52,793 nt of DNA from Desulfurococcaceae archaeon (GCA_020832925.1 JAJHRF010000008.1:1-52793), one strand, 5' to 3'. Positions 27,677-37,449 are shown, counted from the first letter of the stretch. Notes: generated by a model not told the origin, from the letters alone. A program made the numbers and translations.

Positions 27677-30061
27677 TTAGATATTGATACCTTCTCTCCT
27701 CAATCTATACTTCTCAATAACTTCTTCTAGCGCTGTTGGGTTTGGTGTTGATGGTTTCTCTCTCCACCCAACTTCTCTTAGATACATCATTACTTCGTCT
27801 CTGTACGTTATAGGTATATCAGCTTCTGTTCTTACGTATAGATGTATATCTGGAGGCAGTTTATCGCTTCCATAGAACTTCTTATATAGAGATATATAGT
27901 TTGTTAATTTGATAGCTCTTCCTTGAGGTGTATCAGCTGGTCTTATACAGAGCTTAGGTATCATAACCATCGCTTCTTCGAATGTTTCTGCGGCATAGAA
28001 TAGATGGAGAGGTGAAGGATCGAACCTTAGTTTCTCCCCTGTTACAGCATCGTAACCAGTCCAAGCTTCGTCATCATATTCATCGCCTAACAACATCCTT
28101 CTATACTTAAGCCCATGAGGACCGACAATCACTGGGACACCTAAACGCCAGAAACCTGATGCAATAGCAGCTGCTTTCTGGCTCATAGCACCCCATGCAA
28201 CTCCTACAGCCCCGATTCTATGGAGGATATAGTCAGCGATTTCAGCGTAGTTTGCTCTCAAAGGTAGCTTAGCAAATATGTTCGCAATTTTTATTACTGC
28301 TCCTGCGATATGGGAATTAGCTACACATGAACCTACATTAACTATCCCTCCAGCTTCGAAAACCCCTGAGAACTCTTCATAAGGTGTTTTACCTTCCTCA
28401 TTTTTATACATAGCTATAGCCATAGCTGAACAACCTGAGGCTGTAACTATGTATCTTCTAGAAGCAAACTCCCTAGCCATAACCCCTACGTCCTGAGCAC
28501 CATCAGGCCAGTTAGCACATCCAACGAAAGCTACAACACCTGGTATAGTACCTAAAACGATATCTCTTCCAACAGCTCTAATCTCTGTATCTTGTATAGG
28601 TCCTCTACCAACTCTACATTTATACGTTTCGTTAAGCATGGTATCTTTTGCTGAAGCAAGTATCAATGTAAGTATGGGTATATCTCTTGGGCAATCGTAT
28701 TCGCATCTCCTACAAGCAAAACACCTTCTATATAGCTCACGAAGTTTAGATAAATCACCTTTAGCAGCGGTTATGAGAGCTGTTGATATAGGTAGATTCT
28801 GAGGACAATTTCTTTCACAGTTCCTACACTGTGTACACTTTTTAGCGTATTCAACTATATCTTTTTCGCTGAACAACCCCCATTTATACCTAGCTCTTAA
28901 CGGAGCTATCTTCAGAGCTACTTTAACAGCTACTTGAGCAGCTCTCTCTTCATCGAGTATTAGAGCTCCAGGTATTTTATTATTTATAAGCTCTTCTACA
29001 ACAGTATCAGGATTAGCATAAGTTTTATCAGGTAGACCTCTCATAGCTTTATCTGTTGTAGCTATAAGTATAGCTCCTACCCTCTTAACCTCCTCAAGAA
29101 TATTCGTATAGATACACTGCTCATCTATTACAACAACATCAGGTATACCTGTTCTAATAAATCTTAATTGCCATGAGATAGGGCCTACAATTTTAGCCCT
29201 CTTCTTCTCATACCTAGTAATATCGTGAGCTGTACAACATAAACCACATACTTCTACTTTATCTCTTATACCTAAAGCCTCTAGGTAATCAATTATAGCT
29301 GCTGAAGGTAGAACATTATGACCTATAACCAGGATTACAGGTTTTGTTGGATCTACAACACCTATACCTAGATCGACCAGAGGAGCATTAGGATCTGCTT
29401 TAGGCATTCCTAGAGAAACTATTTGAACAACATCAGCTATCTCCAGAGCAACGTGGTCTAGCATTCCTAAGTGCAGAACTTTGCTCTCGTAATCCCTCCA
29501 ATCCCCTTCCTGACCTGTGTGAACAGAAGCTAATGTTTGAACAATCTGTTTCTCAACGTATTCTAGAACTATTTTGAGATCTCTAAGAGTTCTAGGTTTA
29601 ACACCTGTTACAAGTCTTGTTATAGGCATTTCGACGTATACCTCACCTCCCAGGTCTATAGAGGTATCCTCTCCATACCTAGCTATAAGCTTATCAAGAA
29701 GTTCTCTAGCATGACTAGTATGAGTTGAAGCACCTATAGCACAAACAAGTGTTACTAATCTAGACTGTTGCTCAGATAAATCTAGTCCACAAGAACCTCT
29801 TTTACCTCTAGAGAGATCGCATCTACCGTATGTACATAGACAACATAGATCGCAATATGGAAGGTACAACGGTTTATATCTCTTCAGAAGTACGTAATCC
29901 CAACGACGTAGAGTTGAAATAGATGGAAATGGTGTAGGACCTGGAGGTTCCTCCCATTCCTCAACTATGTACCCTATACTTACATCGAGATCCTTGACCT
30001 CGGTAGAGGGTGATCGAAACTCTTTTAATCTTAACCTAAACTCTTTGAAAGGAATACTCAA
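27677..30061 (-). CDS. cdhA: Carbon monoxide dehydrogenase alpha subunit (Cdh alpha)
   Basis: 794 residues. The N-terminal cluster-binding motif is CDLCCLCTYGRC (Cys70-Cys81) with a further Cys at 91. HTSHARELLD precedes the C-cluster region. Two ferredoxin-like [4Fe-4S] motifs, CTQCRNCERNCP and CFACRRCEYDCP, sit at about 405-460. The Ni-Fe-S C-cluster Cys/His ligands follow (for example EQCIYTNI, GLCCTAHD, CVANSHIAG). It interconverts CO and CO2. TTG 30061 is used as start, with AGGTG upstream. A TATA box (30096-30105) in the gap before it suggests its own promoter in addition to read-through from cooC. Confidence 0.94.
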   Translation of the reverse strand: MSIPFKEFRLRLKEFRSPSTEVKDLDVSIGYIVEEWEEPPGPTPFPSISTLRRWDYVLLKRYKPLYLPYCDLCCLCTYGRCDLSRGKRGSCGLDLSEQQSRLVTLVCAIGASTHTSHARELLDKLIARYGEDTSIDLGGEVYVEMPITRLVTGVKPRTLRDLKIVLEYVEKQIVQTLASVHTGQEGDWRDYESKVLHLGMLDHVALEIADVVQIVSLGMPKADPNAPLVDLGIGVVDPTKPVILVIGHNVLPSAAIIDYLEALGIRDKVEVCGLCCTAHDITRYEKKRAKIVGPISWQLRFIRTGIPDVVVIDEQCIYTNILEEVKRVGAILIATTDKAMRGLPDKTYANPDTVVEELINNKIPGALILDEERAAQVAVKVALKIAPLRARYKWGLFSEKDIVEYAKKCTQCRNCERNCPQNLPISTALITAAKGDLSKLRELYRRCFACRRCEYDCPRDIPILTLILASAKDTMLNETYKCRVGRGPIQDTEIRAVGRDIVLGTIPGVVAFVGCANWPDGAQDVGVMAREFASRRYIVTASGCSAMAIAMYKNEEGKTPYEEFSGVFEAGGIVNVGSCVANSHIAGAVIKIANIFAKLPLRANYAEIADYILHRIGAVGVAWGAMSQKAAAIASGFWRLGVPVIVGPHGLKYRRMLLGDEYDDEAWTGYDAVTGEKLRFDPSPLHLFYAAETFEEAMVMIPKLCIRPADTPQGRAIKLTNYISLYKKFYGSDKLPPDIHLYVRTEADIPITYRDEVMMYLREVGWREKPSTPNPTALEEVIEKYRLRREGINI

Positions 30062-30095
30062 TCAATACACCTAGCTGTAGCTTTCTAGATGTTGA

Positions 30096-30105
30096 GTATT
30101 TAAGT
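30096..30105 (-). promoter_or_regulatory. Promoter candidate before cdhA
   Basis: acttaaatac (minus strand) about 35 bases before the TTG start of cdhA fits an archaeal TATA box, with an AGGTG ribosome site between. Confidence 0.4.
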
Positions 30106-30139
30106 ATTTCCTTTTTGACACTATAGATATACTCAAGAA

Positions 30140-30931
30140 TTAAGATGAGGATTTATACATATGTTGGAGTATAGACAATATCTTGTCTTTTAGTGCACTT
30201 AAAGATGTTATAGCTGGTGACCCTGGTTTATAGTCTATCAATGAAACTCCTCTATAATCAGCTTCAATAACAGAGGTATCGAATGGAATCCAGTGGAAAA
30301 CTTTCCTACCTATGTTTGTTTCGATGAACTCTATATCTTTGCTATCCCTAACTTTATTCGCCACAACTTCAAGTTTTTTAACACCTATATCTCTAGAAAA
30401 CTTCTCGATTTTTGTTGCAACATCAAGTGATTTTATAGATGGTTCAACAACACATAGAACTAGGTCTACACCTCTTATAGCACCTCTGCTCATAGGCTCT
30501 AAACCAGCAACCATATCAATTATAACAAGATCCTTCTTACCTATTATGAGATGCGATAGCAAAGCTCTTAGAAATGCGTATTCTGGACATAGACATCTCA
30601 TACCCCCCTTCTTAACCTCCCCAAGTTTTAAAACAACAACGTTATCAGGTCCCTTAATCCCGAACTTCTCTACAACATCATCAACTTTAGGATTCAACTT
30701 AATGAAACCATCTGGTAGAAGTGTTCTTGATCTAATGAACTCCTCTTCATCGAAAAGAACAGGTGCTTCATCTGCTACCTCTTTAGGTATCCCTACAGCT
30801 GTGGCAAGGTTAAGACTTGGATCAGCATCTATAGCGATAACATTGAGTCCTTCTCTCCCTAGGAGTCTGGCTAGGTTTGCAACTATAGTTGTCTTACCTA
30901 CCCCACCTTTACCTACAACAACTATCTTCAT
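30140..30931 (-). CDS. cooC: CooC-like CODH-maturation ATPase (first copy)
   Basis: A 263-residue P-loop ATPase: VGKGGVGKTT at about 6-15, DADPSLNLATAVG, and Cys-x-Cys pair MRCLCPEYAF (about residue 110). Directly between the CooT-like gene and cdhA, it is the best candidate for nickel insertion into the C-cluster. It is 22 bases after the cooT-like gene. ATG start. Confidence 0.9.
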   Translation of the reverse strand: MKIVVVGKGGVGKTTIVANLARLLGREGLNVIAIDADPSLNLATAVGIPKEVADEAPVLFDEEEFIRSRTLLPDGFIKLNPKVDDVVEKFGIKGPDNVVVLKLGEVKKGGMRCLCPEYAFLRALLSHLIIGKKDLVIIDMVAGLEPMSRGAIRGVDLVLCVVEPSIKSLDVATKIEKFSRDIGVKKLEVVANKVRDSKDIEFIETNIGRKVFHWIPFDTSVIEADYRGVSLIDYKPGSPAITSLSALKDKILSILQHMYKSSS

Positions 30932-30953
30932 AACCTAGCCAACCGATATAATA

Positions 30954-31151
30954 CTAATGCTCAACTTTCTTCAACACAACTTTATGTTGTATAAAATCTA
31001 TATACTCTATAACCACATCGAAAACCTCATACTTCCTCCCAGCTATATCTATCAATACATAACCATTCTCCTTAGGAATCATCGACATAACATCCTCTGC
31101 AATAAGTTTCAATTCACTACCTTCTCTTACATAGACTTTAGATTCACACAT
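30954..31151 (-). CDS. cooT: CooT-like small nickel-binding protein
   Basis: A 65-residue protein opening with MCESKVYV, the CooT family signature in which Cys2 binds Ni(II). A small beta-barrel fold (SELKLIAEDVMSMIP, GYVLIDIAGRKYEVF). CooT proteins help supply nickel to CODH. First gene of the block. ATG 31151 has GAGGTG upstream and a TATA box (ggtttaaaaa) at 31195-31204. Confidence 0.85.
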   Translation of the reverse strand: MCESKVYVREGSELKLIAEDVMSMIPKENGYVLIDIAGRKYEVFDVVIEYIDFIQHKVVLKKVEH

Positions 31152-31194
31152 AGATTAACACCTCTTTTACACCTTATTCTCTTTACCTACGGCT

Positions 31195-31204
31195 GTTTTT
31201 AAAC
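31195..31204 (-). promoter_or_regulatory. Main promoter of the CODH/ACS block
   Basis: ggtttaaaaa on the minus strand, about 45-50 bases before the cooT-like ATG, with a GAGGTG ribosome site in between. It is the outermost promoter seen for the block and should cover cooT, cooC and, by read-through, the cdh genes. Confidence 0.55.
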
Positions 31205-31272
31205 CTTTGACTCGATGTTAAATCTTGCATTATTTGACGATATAGAGCTTAAGTTTGTATAGGTCTCAAGCA

Positions 31273-31806
31273 TTACTTCAGGATATCGTCCCAGAAAACT
31301 TGATCTCTAACCTCACCTATCACGATAACCTGTACCTCACCATCCTTAATAATCAAGGTTTGTGGAACAGAACCCGCAACCCAGGGACTAACACCACTAC
31401 TCATCTCAATATTTGAAAGCTTGAGGAATAACTCGTTAGCTACCTGGTTTTCGTAAAGCCATAGCACTGTATAGATATCGCGATACTTTGGATTACCTGT
31501 GAAGAAGTTATACATAGCTAGACAGTACGAACATCCTTTAAACCCAAACATCACTATACATGAACTACTAGAACAATTTATATGTGTTAGCAAATCCTTG
31601 GTGAAGTTCTTAATAGCTGTAGAGTTTACGTATGCTGTAATCGATGTTCCCTCGTATAGCGGTACACCTTGCTGAACACTAGTCGAAGGTTTCATAAAGA
31701 GTATTATAGCGGTAACGATCATGAGTATAGCTATACCTGTTAAAGCTAGGAGAATTGGTTTAACTCTTGATTTCTTTCTATACCTAGCCTTTCTGGGTTT
31801 CGACAT
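31273..31806 (-). CDS. Membrane-anchored thioredoxin-fold protein
   Basis: 177 residues. A basic N-terminus, one membrane helix (about 18-38), then a thioredoxin-like domain on the outside of the membrane with C92-S-Y-C95 (GFKGCSYCLAMY). The cis-Pro region is in AGSVPQTLIIKDGE. The extra Cys residues at 78 and 83 could form a structural disulfide. Likely a thiol-disulfide or disulfide isomerase role in the pseudoperiplasm. It is next to but not clearly part of the CODH/ACS block (121-base gap with a promoter). Confidence 0.75.
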   Translation of the reverse strand: MSKPRKARYRKKSRVKPILLALTGIAILMIVTAIILFMKPSTSVQQGVPLYEGTSITAYVNSTAIKNFTKDLLTHINCSSSSCIVMFGFKGCSYCLAMYNFFTGNPKYRDIYTVLWLYENQVANELFLKLSNIEMSSGVSPWVAGSVPQTLIIKDGEVQVIVIGEVRDQVFWDDILK

Positions 31807-32013
31807 GTTAACACTTAGTGAATCGCTGTTATATTGAGAGGTCTCAGAATAGCTATATTCACAGAAAACTTTAAATAATTACTTGGATATAGATTTATGG
31901 TTTCTCTCCATATGGTCATTAAACATAGTTCATGAATTCAGATAACGTTGAAAAGCATATTATAGCTTAATGTTTTCGAGTACCTCTAGCACGCTATATT
32001 TTAGGTGGTAGAT

Positions 32014-32466
32014 ATGGTAAAAGGTCTCTACATACTGGTTATCGAGGTTGTTAAGGATATCTGCATAGATATAGGTTCTCTTGGATATATTTGCCTACCT
32101 ACGGGAATTTATGGATATGTAGGTTCTGCTAAAGGTTTCGGGGGTATCGAAGCTCGTATTAAACATCATTTGGATAAACGTAAGAAGAGATGTTGGTGGC
32201 ATATAGATTACCTCACTATTAGAGACGATGTTAAAATTTGCTGCACTATTTTTGCTGAAACTGTGAGTTTAGGCGAAGAAGATGTTGTTATAGAGATGCT
32301 CAAGAATAGCTGTTGGGAGGTAGCTGTTCGGAGATTTGGTTCAACTGATAAAAGATCGCTTTCGCATTTATTTAGGTGTAGATGTAGTTATGATCTATGT
32401 GTTGAAAGTTTAAAAAATGTTTTCGCTGATATTGGTTTAGAACCACGTGTAGAGGTATATTCTTAG
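32014..32466 (+). CDS. DUF123 / GIY-YIG-like nuclease-family protein
   Basis: 150 residues. It opens with KGLYILVIEV and contains TGIYGYVGSAKGFGGIEARIKHH, the GIY-YIG-like core of DUF123, then WWHIDYLT and FGSTDKRSLSHLFRC. The family is found alone or fused to Endonuclease III, and here the next gene (20 bases on) is an Endo III-type glycosylase, which supports a joint role in DNA repair. ATG 32014 with AGGTGG is preferred over GTG 32005. Confidence 0.85.
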   Translation: MVKGLYILVIEVVKDICIDIGSLGYICLPTGIYGYVGSAKGFGGIEARIKHHLDKRKKRCWWHIDYLTIRDDVKICCTIFAETVSLGEEDVVIEMLKNSCWEVAVRRFGSTDKRSLSHLFRCRCSYDLCVESLKNVFADIGLEPRVEVYS

Positions 32467-32486
32467 CCTGTTGAGGGCTGCATAGG

Positions 32487-33113
32487 GTGGAGAGCTGGTT
32501 GGATATCTTGTTAAAGTGGTTTCGGGAGAATAAGAGGAGGTTTTCTTGGAGAGAGTACAGGGATTGGTATAGAGTTCTTGTAGCAGAGGTAATGCTTATC
32601 AGAACTAGGTCTGAAACTGTTGAGAAAATCTATAGAGGTTTCCTGGAGAAGTTTCCTAAACCTGAAGATCTTTGTAATGCTTCTATAGAGGAGATCGAGA
32701 ATTTCTTCAAGAGAATAGGTCTTGTTAATAGAGCTAGAAAACTTAGGGAAGCTATCTGCTTAGTGATTAGTAAATATGGAGGAGAGCTCCCATGTTTGTA
32801 TGAGGAATTACTAAAGCTACCTGGCGTTGGTAGGTATGTAGCTAGAGTTCTCTTAACTAAGGTGTGTAGGAAACCTGTACCTTTTGTTGATGGAAATATC
32901 GCTAGATTTGCTAGAAGATTCCTAGGAGTAAACAACATGAGTATAGAGGATGTAGAGTTATGGCTTGAAAAAGCTGTTCCTACGGAGATCCTCGAGAGTG
33001 TAAATATAGCGTTACTAGATTTCTCAGCCATTATCTGTAAAGCTAAGAACCCTAGATGTGACTCGTGTCCTCTAAGAACTTTATGTAGTTATGGAGCGGG
33101 ATTGAAACCTTGA
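32487..33113 (+). CDS. HhH-GPD DNA glycosylase (MIG/MutY-like)
   Basis: 208 residues. It has a helix-hairpin-helix with LPGVGRYVARVL, catalytic Asp in VDGNIARF, and a [4Fe-4S] loop C-X6-C-X2-C-X5-C (CKAKNPRCDSCPLRTLC). The position that is Lys in Endo III is Tyr (VGRY), as in the thymine-DNA mismatch glycosylases (MIG); the beginning FSWREYRDWYRVLVAEVML resembles MutY/MIG. It probably removes T or U from mismatches with G, a need at high temperature. Co-transcribed with the DUF123 gene. GTG start; exact start uncertain. Confidence 0.82.
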   Translation: MESWLDILLKWFRENKRRFSWREYRDWYRVLVAEVMLIRTRSETVEKIYRGFLEKFPKPEDLCNASIEEIENFFKRIGLVNRARKLREAICLVISKYGGELPCLYEELLKLPGVGRYVARVLLTKVCRKPVPFVDGNIARFARRFLGVNNMSIEDVELWLEKAVPTEILESVNIALLDFSAIICKAKNPRCDSCPLRTLCSYGAGLKP

Positions 33114-33166
33114 TAATTATGCTGATCTTTTGAAAAAGGTAGTACCTGGGGTAATGCTTAGATTTC

Positions 33167-34555
33167 TCATATATGTAGCAGAGCTGAGGCTATGGTGAAG
33201 TATGTCAACACTGTAACTATATCGCCGATACTTGTTACAACTGGTGCTGATGCTGTTGCTGGGTCTATCCTGAGCTTGGCTAATAGTATTGGTAGTAAAG
33301 CTCCTACAATATCAGCTACATAGCAAGAGGTCGCTAAAGCTATGGTAACTGTTGTAGCTATACTTACTGCAAACACCGTATTTCTTGTTGATAGGAATGG
33401 TATAGCGAAACCTATTGCAAATGCTAGAGGTGCTAAGAATAAGAGCATGAATGTTGTAGTTGCAAATTCTTTTAGCAGAACTTTAGCTACATCGCCTTTA
33501 GATACCCTTACCTCGCCTATTACAAGCCCGCGTAGTATTAATGCTGATGCTTGAGAACCTATATTACCGGAATTATCTGCTAGAATGGGCATGAAAGCGG
33601 CTAGTATCGCTACCCTCTGTATAACTTCCTCAAACGAAGCTACTATACCGCCTGTGATAAGGTTTATAAGGTATAGGTAGATAATCATGGGGATTCTCCT
33701 AAGAGCAAGTTTAAAGGGGTTTGCAGCTATGTAGCTACCTTTTATAACCTCTACGATACCACCATACTTAAGCAGGTCTTCCGTATGCTCGCTAATGACA
33801 ACGTCTAGTATATCGTCTAGAGATACCATCCCTAAGAACTTCCCATCAAGATCTGCAACAGGTACTTCAACAAGATCGTAAGCAACAGCTAATTTAGCTA
33901 CTTCTTCTCTATCGCTGAACGGATCTATGTATACCCTCACCTTCTCTACACAGTCCCTAAGTTTTAGATCTCTAGGTTTAACTAAGAGTGTTTTTAGGTC
34001 TACGTATCCGATAAGCTTTCTATCTTTATCGACTACGTATATGTAGCTATGCTTATCGTATAGACCTAGCCTAGCTTTATGGATATAGATATCTAGAGCT
34101 TCCCCTACAGATATATCAGCTTCGAAAACGGGGATCTGCGTCGTCATGATCCCTCCAACGCTTTCCGGAGGAAACTTCAGAACTTTCTGAACTTCTGTAA
34201 ATATATCGCGTGGTAAGAGCTTGAGGATCTCTACTCTAGTCCTAGAAGGTAATTTAGATAAGATATCTGCTATCTCGTCTACATGTAGTTTAACCAACAT
34301 TTTAACTACATCATCGACACCTTTAACTGAAGCTATTTCAAATACTATCTCGTCGGGAAGACGTGCTAAAACAGGTACAATATTAGGTAGACTTGAGATT
34401 GCAAACAATTTCCTCCTATACTCACTACCAAGCCTCAAGATAACATCCATAGCTTTAGGAGGGTCTAGAGATTCGAAAATCTCGACAGCTTTACCTACTT
34501 CATCTCTATCTATCAGCTCTATAATCAGATCTACAACCTCTTCTACTGTTTGCAT
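33167..34555 (-). CDS. mgtE: Magnesium transporter MgtE
   Basis: 462 residues. The N-terminal alpha-helical domain has tandem motifs (LSKLPSRTRVEILKLL, KFPPESVGGIMT), two CBS domains lie at about 130-260, and five membrane helices follow (about 290-460) with PILADNSGNIGSQASAL, the Mg-pore signature. It is a Mg channel gated by cytosolic Mg. Length is typical. Monocistronic; ATG start. Confidence 0.92.
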   Translation of the reverse strand: MQTVEEVVDLIIELIDRDEVGKAVEIFESLDPPKAMDVILRLGSEYRRKLFAISSLPNIVPVLARLPDEIVFEIASVKGVDDVVKMLVKLHVDEIADILSKLPSRTRVEILKLLPRDIFTEVQKVLKFPPESVGGIMTTQIPVFEADISVGEALDIYIHKARLGLYDKHSYIYVVDKDRKLIGYVDLKTLLVKPRDLKLRDCVEKVRVYIDPFSDREEVAKLAVAYDLVEVPVADLDGKFLGMVSLDDILDVVISEHTEDLLKYGGIVEVIKGSYIAANPFKLALRRIPMIIYLYLINLITGGIVASFEEVIQRVAILAAFMPILADNSGNIGSQASALILRGLVIGEVRVSKGDVAKVLLKEFATTTFMLLFLAPLAFAIGFAIPFLSTRNTVFAVSIATTVTIALATSCYVADIVGALLPILLAKLRIDPATASAPVVTSIGDIVTVLTYFTIASALLHI

Positions 34556-34662
34556 ACCCTCACTCTTATCACTAAACCTTAAACTTAGACTTCTTTATAA
34601 GCTCTCTGCATATCGAAAGCATTGATTATTGTTTAAGCTGAAGAAATTAACTATTTACGATG

Positions 34663-35775
34663 TTACTTCGGTTCTATCCCTAAACAGTATTTATAGCATG
34701 TTTGAGCAAGGTACTCTATGTTTTCTAGAGGTGTTGGTGGATATACCTCTATATGTATCATAAGCCCTCCGTTTTCTGTGTTTAACTTTTCCACAACGTT
34801 TTGTATATGTCTATAGATATCTTCTCTAGATCCATAGGGGATCAGCTTTTGTCTATCGATATCGAGGTCTATACATATTCTCCCCTTGAGTTTTGCTGAG
34901 ATATTCTCCACTCCATTAAGATCCTGTATATTTAATATATTGGGTCCTGCTTCTAGGATTGTATCGAATAGAGGTGCTATCATGCCATCACTATGGAAAT
35001 AGACTAGCGAATTCATACTCTTTACTTCTTCGAAGAACTTCTTATAATATGGTAAGAAATACTTCCTTAGATGCTCTATCCTTATAAGTGGACTTGTTTG
35101 ACTTCCTAAATCTTCTAGAAATAGAACTACATCAATTCCCTTACTATACTTTTTAGCAATTTTCAGTAGACCATACTGGTAATCAGCGATTTTCTTTAAT
35201 GCGATTAGGAATTTTTCATCTCCTCTATATATAGCTAGGGTAAGTTTGTTGAGAGGTACTACATCCATAAGTTTTTGAAATAGAAAATGATGTAAGCTGA
35301 AAGCAACGATTCTCCCTTGCTCTTTTAGTTTATCAAAATAGTTGAAAAGCTCTTCCCAAGATATCATAGGTTTTGGATCTGCGTAACCCAGTGGATAACC
35401 TTCTTCAGGATCAGGTAGACTCCAATCCTTTACTCTATCTAGATCTTCGAGTGGATACTGATGGGGCTGAGGTCCTAGACCTGCGATTCTATACCTCCAA
35501 ACAGTTCCAAAAACATCTCTCACATACCTATCCTCGTATAGATCCCTAGGTATTTTATCTAGCTTTATCTCGTCTGGATCGCGATCTGGGAAAGCTAGAG
35601 GATACTTCTTGATTATCTCCACGAGTTTCTCTCTATATATGTAAAACATTGCCCTCGTTAATATAACTCTGCATGGGATAAAATCAGGTTTCAAAAATTT
35701 AGCCGCTCTAAGATAATTTTCTCTAAAAATAGATCGGTATATCTTCAAATCTAATCCACAGCTAAAACTATGCAT
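34663..35775 (-). CDS. Uroporphyrinogen decarboxylase-like (URO-D superfamily) protein
   Basis: 370 residues with a TIM-barrel of the URO-D/MtaA/CmuA superfamily: WSLPDPEEGYPLGYADP near 120, FLEDLGSQTSPLIRIEHLRKYF (binding-loop region) and VYFHSDGMIAPLFDTI. These proteins include haem-pathway decarboxylases and methyl transferases that use corrinoid carriers. Haem genes are absent here. URO-D-like proteins also occur in sugar loci, and the neighbour upstream is a GH4 enzyme, so a sugar-associated role is possible. No key Arg/Asp set could be judged with certainty. ATG 35775. Confidence 0.65.
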   Translation of the reverse strand: MHSFSCGLDLKIYRSIFRENYLRAAKFLKPDFIPCRVILTRAMFYIYREKLVEIIKKYPLAFPDRDPDEIKLDKIPRDLYEDRYVRDVFGTVWRYRIAGLGPQPHQYPLEDLDRVKDWSLPDPEEGYPLGYADPKPMISWEELFNYFDKLKEQGRIVAFSLHHFLFQKLMDVVPLNKLTLAIYRGDEKFLIALKKIADYQYGLLKIAKKYSKGIDVVLFLEDLGSQTSPLIRIEHLRKYFLPYYKKFFEEVKSMNSLVYFHSDGMIAPLFDTILEAGPNILNIQDLNGVENISAKLKGRICIDLDIDRQKLIPYGSREDIYRHIQNVVEKLNTENGGLMIHIEVYPPTPLENIEYLAQTCYKYCLGIEPK

Positions 35776-35865
35776 TGGGATCTCCTATAGGGTTTTCTTC
35801 ATTAAAGGATTGTTCTATTTATTGAAAAAGTTTACACTTAATTAACAACTATATATTTAGTGAGG

Positions 35866-37380
35866 TTAGCTGAAGTGTTTAGCCATTTCTTCGTTTCCAG
35901 GCATCTTCAGTAGAGCATCTATAACGTTATTCACTTGCTGCATATTCTTAGTCCTTACATCAATTACAAGCCACTGTACAAGAGCATCTCTACCTCCTTC
36001 TAGAAATGCTTGAAGAGCCCACTCAGCTCTCATCAATCTATGTAGTAGTGCGTATCTATATATCTTCGGTGGGGTAGGTCCTACAGGTTTAGGATGTATA
36101 CCTTTGCCATCAGCGTAAATAGGTATTTCAACAGCTATATCGTTAGGTAGACCACCTAAAACACCGTTGTTCAAGATGTTTACGTACATTGGAGCTTTAA
36201 TTGTTTTCCCTCCTGGTACAGGTACCTGGTAGCTATCCGTTGGTTTATCGTTGTATATGGCATCCATAAGCGGTGCTAGAAGTTCTCCGCTAGGTCTTGG
36301 AGGTATTCTCTGTGTTATAGGTGTAGATTCGTCAAAGACTATGTGGGCCATCTCTTGTATAGCTCTTCTAACGAAGAGAACTCTAAACGCATTACCAATC
36401 TCTGAATCAGGTCCTCCGTAAGGTCCATACCAATACTGTTTTGTTTTCAGATCCCAGTGGTATTTCCATGTACCACCTCTAACGCTATCACCTATGGGTA
36501 GACATCCATAGGTTTTATACATATCTATAGCTGCTGGCGCTAGATCTACATCCCATGGATTCGATGTGTGTTCTCTCCATACAGCCCAGTAATCCTCAGC
36601 ATCTTCTTTAATCCATTCATCGATATATCTATAAGCATTCTCACCTCTATACCTAAACTTCGTTAACCATATAACATGGTTAAACCCTTGCATCTCGAAT
36701 TCGAGATCGTTAAGATCTATAAGGTTCATAATCGTTTTGTAGCATTCTGGATCATGCATAGCACAGAGAGGTGTTATGTTCTTACCCAGCCTCTCCTTTG
36801 CAAGCCTCATAGCCAGGATCTCTAGCGCTGCTCTAAACCCTAGGAAACCGTGGCATATACCTGCAACTTTAACTTTTGTTTCTCTTCCAACAAGAGTTGT
36901 CAACTCTAGAACTGGGTTTGATACTATGAAGAACCATGCGTTAGGTGCTAACTCCTCTATATCTCTAGCTATCTCTAGATGTACTTTAAACTGATGGTAT
37001 CCCCAGATAGTATGGTAGTCGCCTACATAGTTCCACTCAACTGCGTTTATACCGTACTTATACCCATATTCCTCCGATATAGCTCTCATAGTCTCGTAAT
37101 ATGTATAACCTTTAGCAAGAACTGTCGATATAACGAAATCTGCATCTTTTATAGCTTCCCTCCTATCCTTAGTAACATAAACTCTTGAAGGGATCTTCAT
37201 CTCTTCAACATATCTTTTAGCAAACCTACCGATTATCTCAAGCCTATAATCATTTATATCCATAAGCCATATCTCAGCATCGCGAAGATCCGGTGTTAAC
37301 CATATATCTATCAAAATCCTGCTAGTCCACCTAGCACTCCCAGCACCTATAAAAGCTATCTTAGGACCTTTCTTACCCAT
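35866..37380 (-). CDS. GH4 family NAD-dependent glycosidase
   Basis: 504 residues. The N-terminal Rossmann domain starts with IAFIGAGSARWT (9-20) and DIND binds NAD. CHGFLG supplies metal-binding Cys and His, and NVVEWN-like AVEWNYVGDYHT marks the active site. GH4 enzymes open alpha- or beta-glycosides by an NAD/Mn redox mechanism. The length suggests the alpha-galactosidase/alpha-glucuronidase-like branch rather than the shorter 6-phospho-glucosidases. It probably forms a unit with the URO-D-like gene 90 bases downstream. ATG start. Confidence 0.88.
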   Translation of the reverse strand: MGKKGPKIAFIGAGSARWTSRILIDIWLTPDLRDAEIWLMDINDYRLEIIGRFAKRYVEEMKIPSRVYVTKDRREAIKDADFVISTVLAKGYTYYETMRAISEEYGYKYGINAVEWNYVGDYHTIWGYHQFKVHLEIARDIEELAPNAWFFIVSNPVLELTTLVGRETKVKVAGICHGFLGFRAALEILAMRLAKERLGKNITPLCAMHDPECYKTIMNLIDLNDLEFEMQGFNHVIWLTKFRYRGENAYRYIDEWIKEDAEDYWAVWREHTSNPWDVDLAPAAIDMYKTYGCLPIGDSVRGGTWKYHWDLKTKQYWYGPYGGPDSEIGNAFRVLFVRRAIQEMAHIVFDESTPITQRIPPRPSGELLAPLMDAIYNDKPTDSYQVPVPGGKTIKAPMYVNILNNGVLGGLPNDIAVEIPIYADGKGIHPKPVGPTPPKIYRYALLHRLMRAEWALQAFLEGGRDALVQWLVIDVRTKNMQQVNNVIDALLKMPGNEEMAKHFS

Positions 37381-37449
37381 TTAACAACACCAACAACTTG
37401 ATAACTATCAACACCCTAAAATAAGTTTTCCTCTTCATGAAACAGACAA

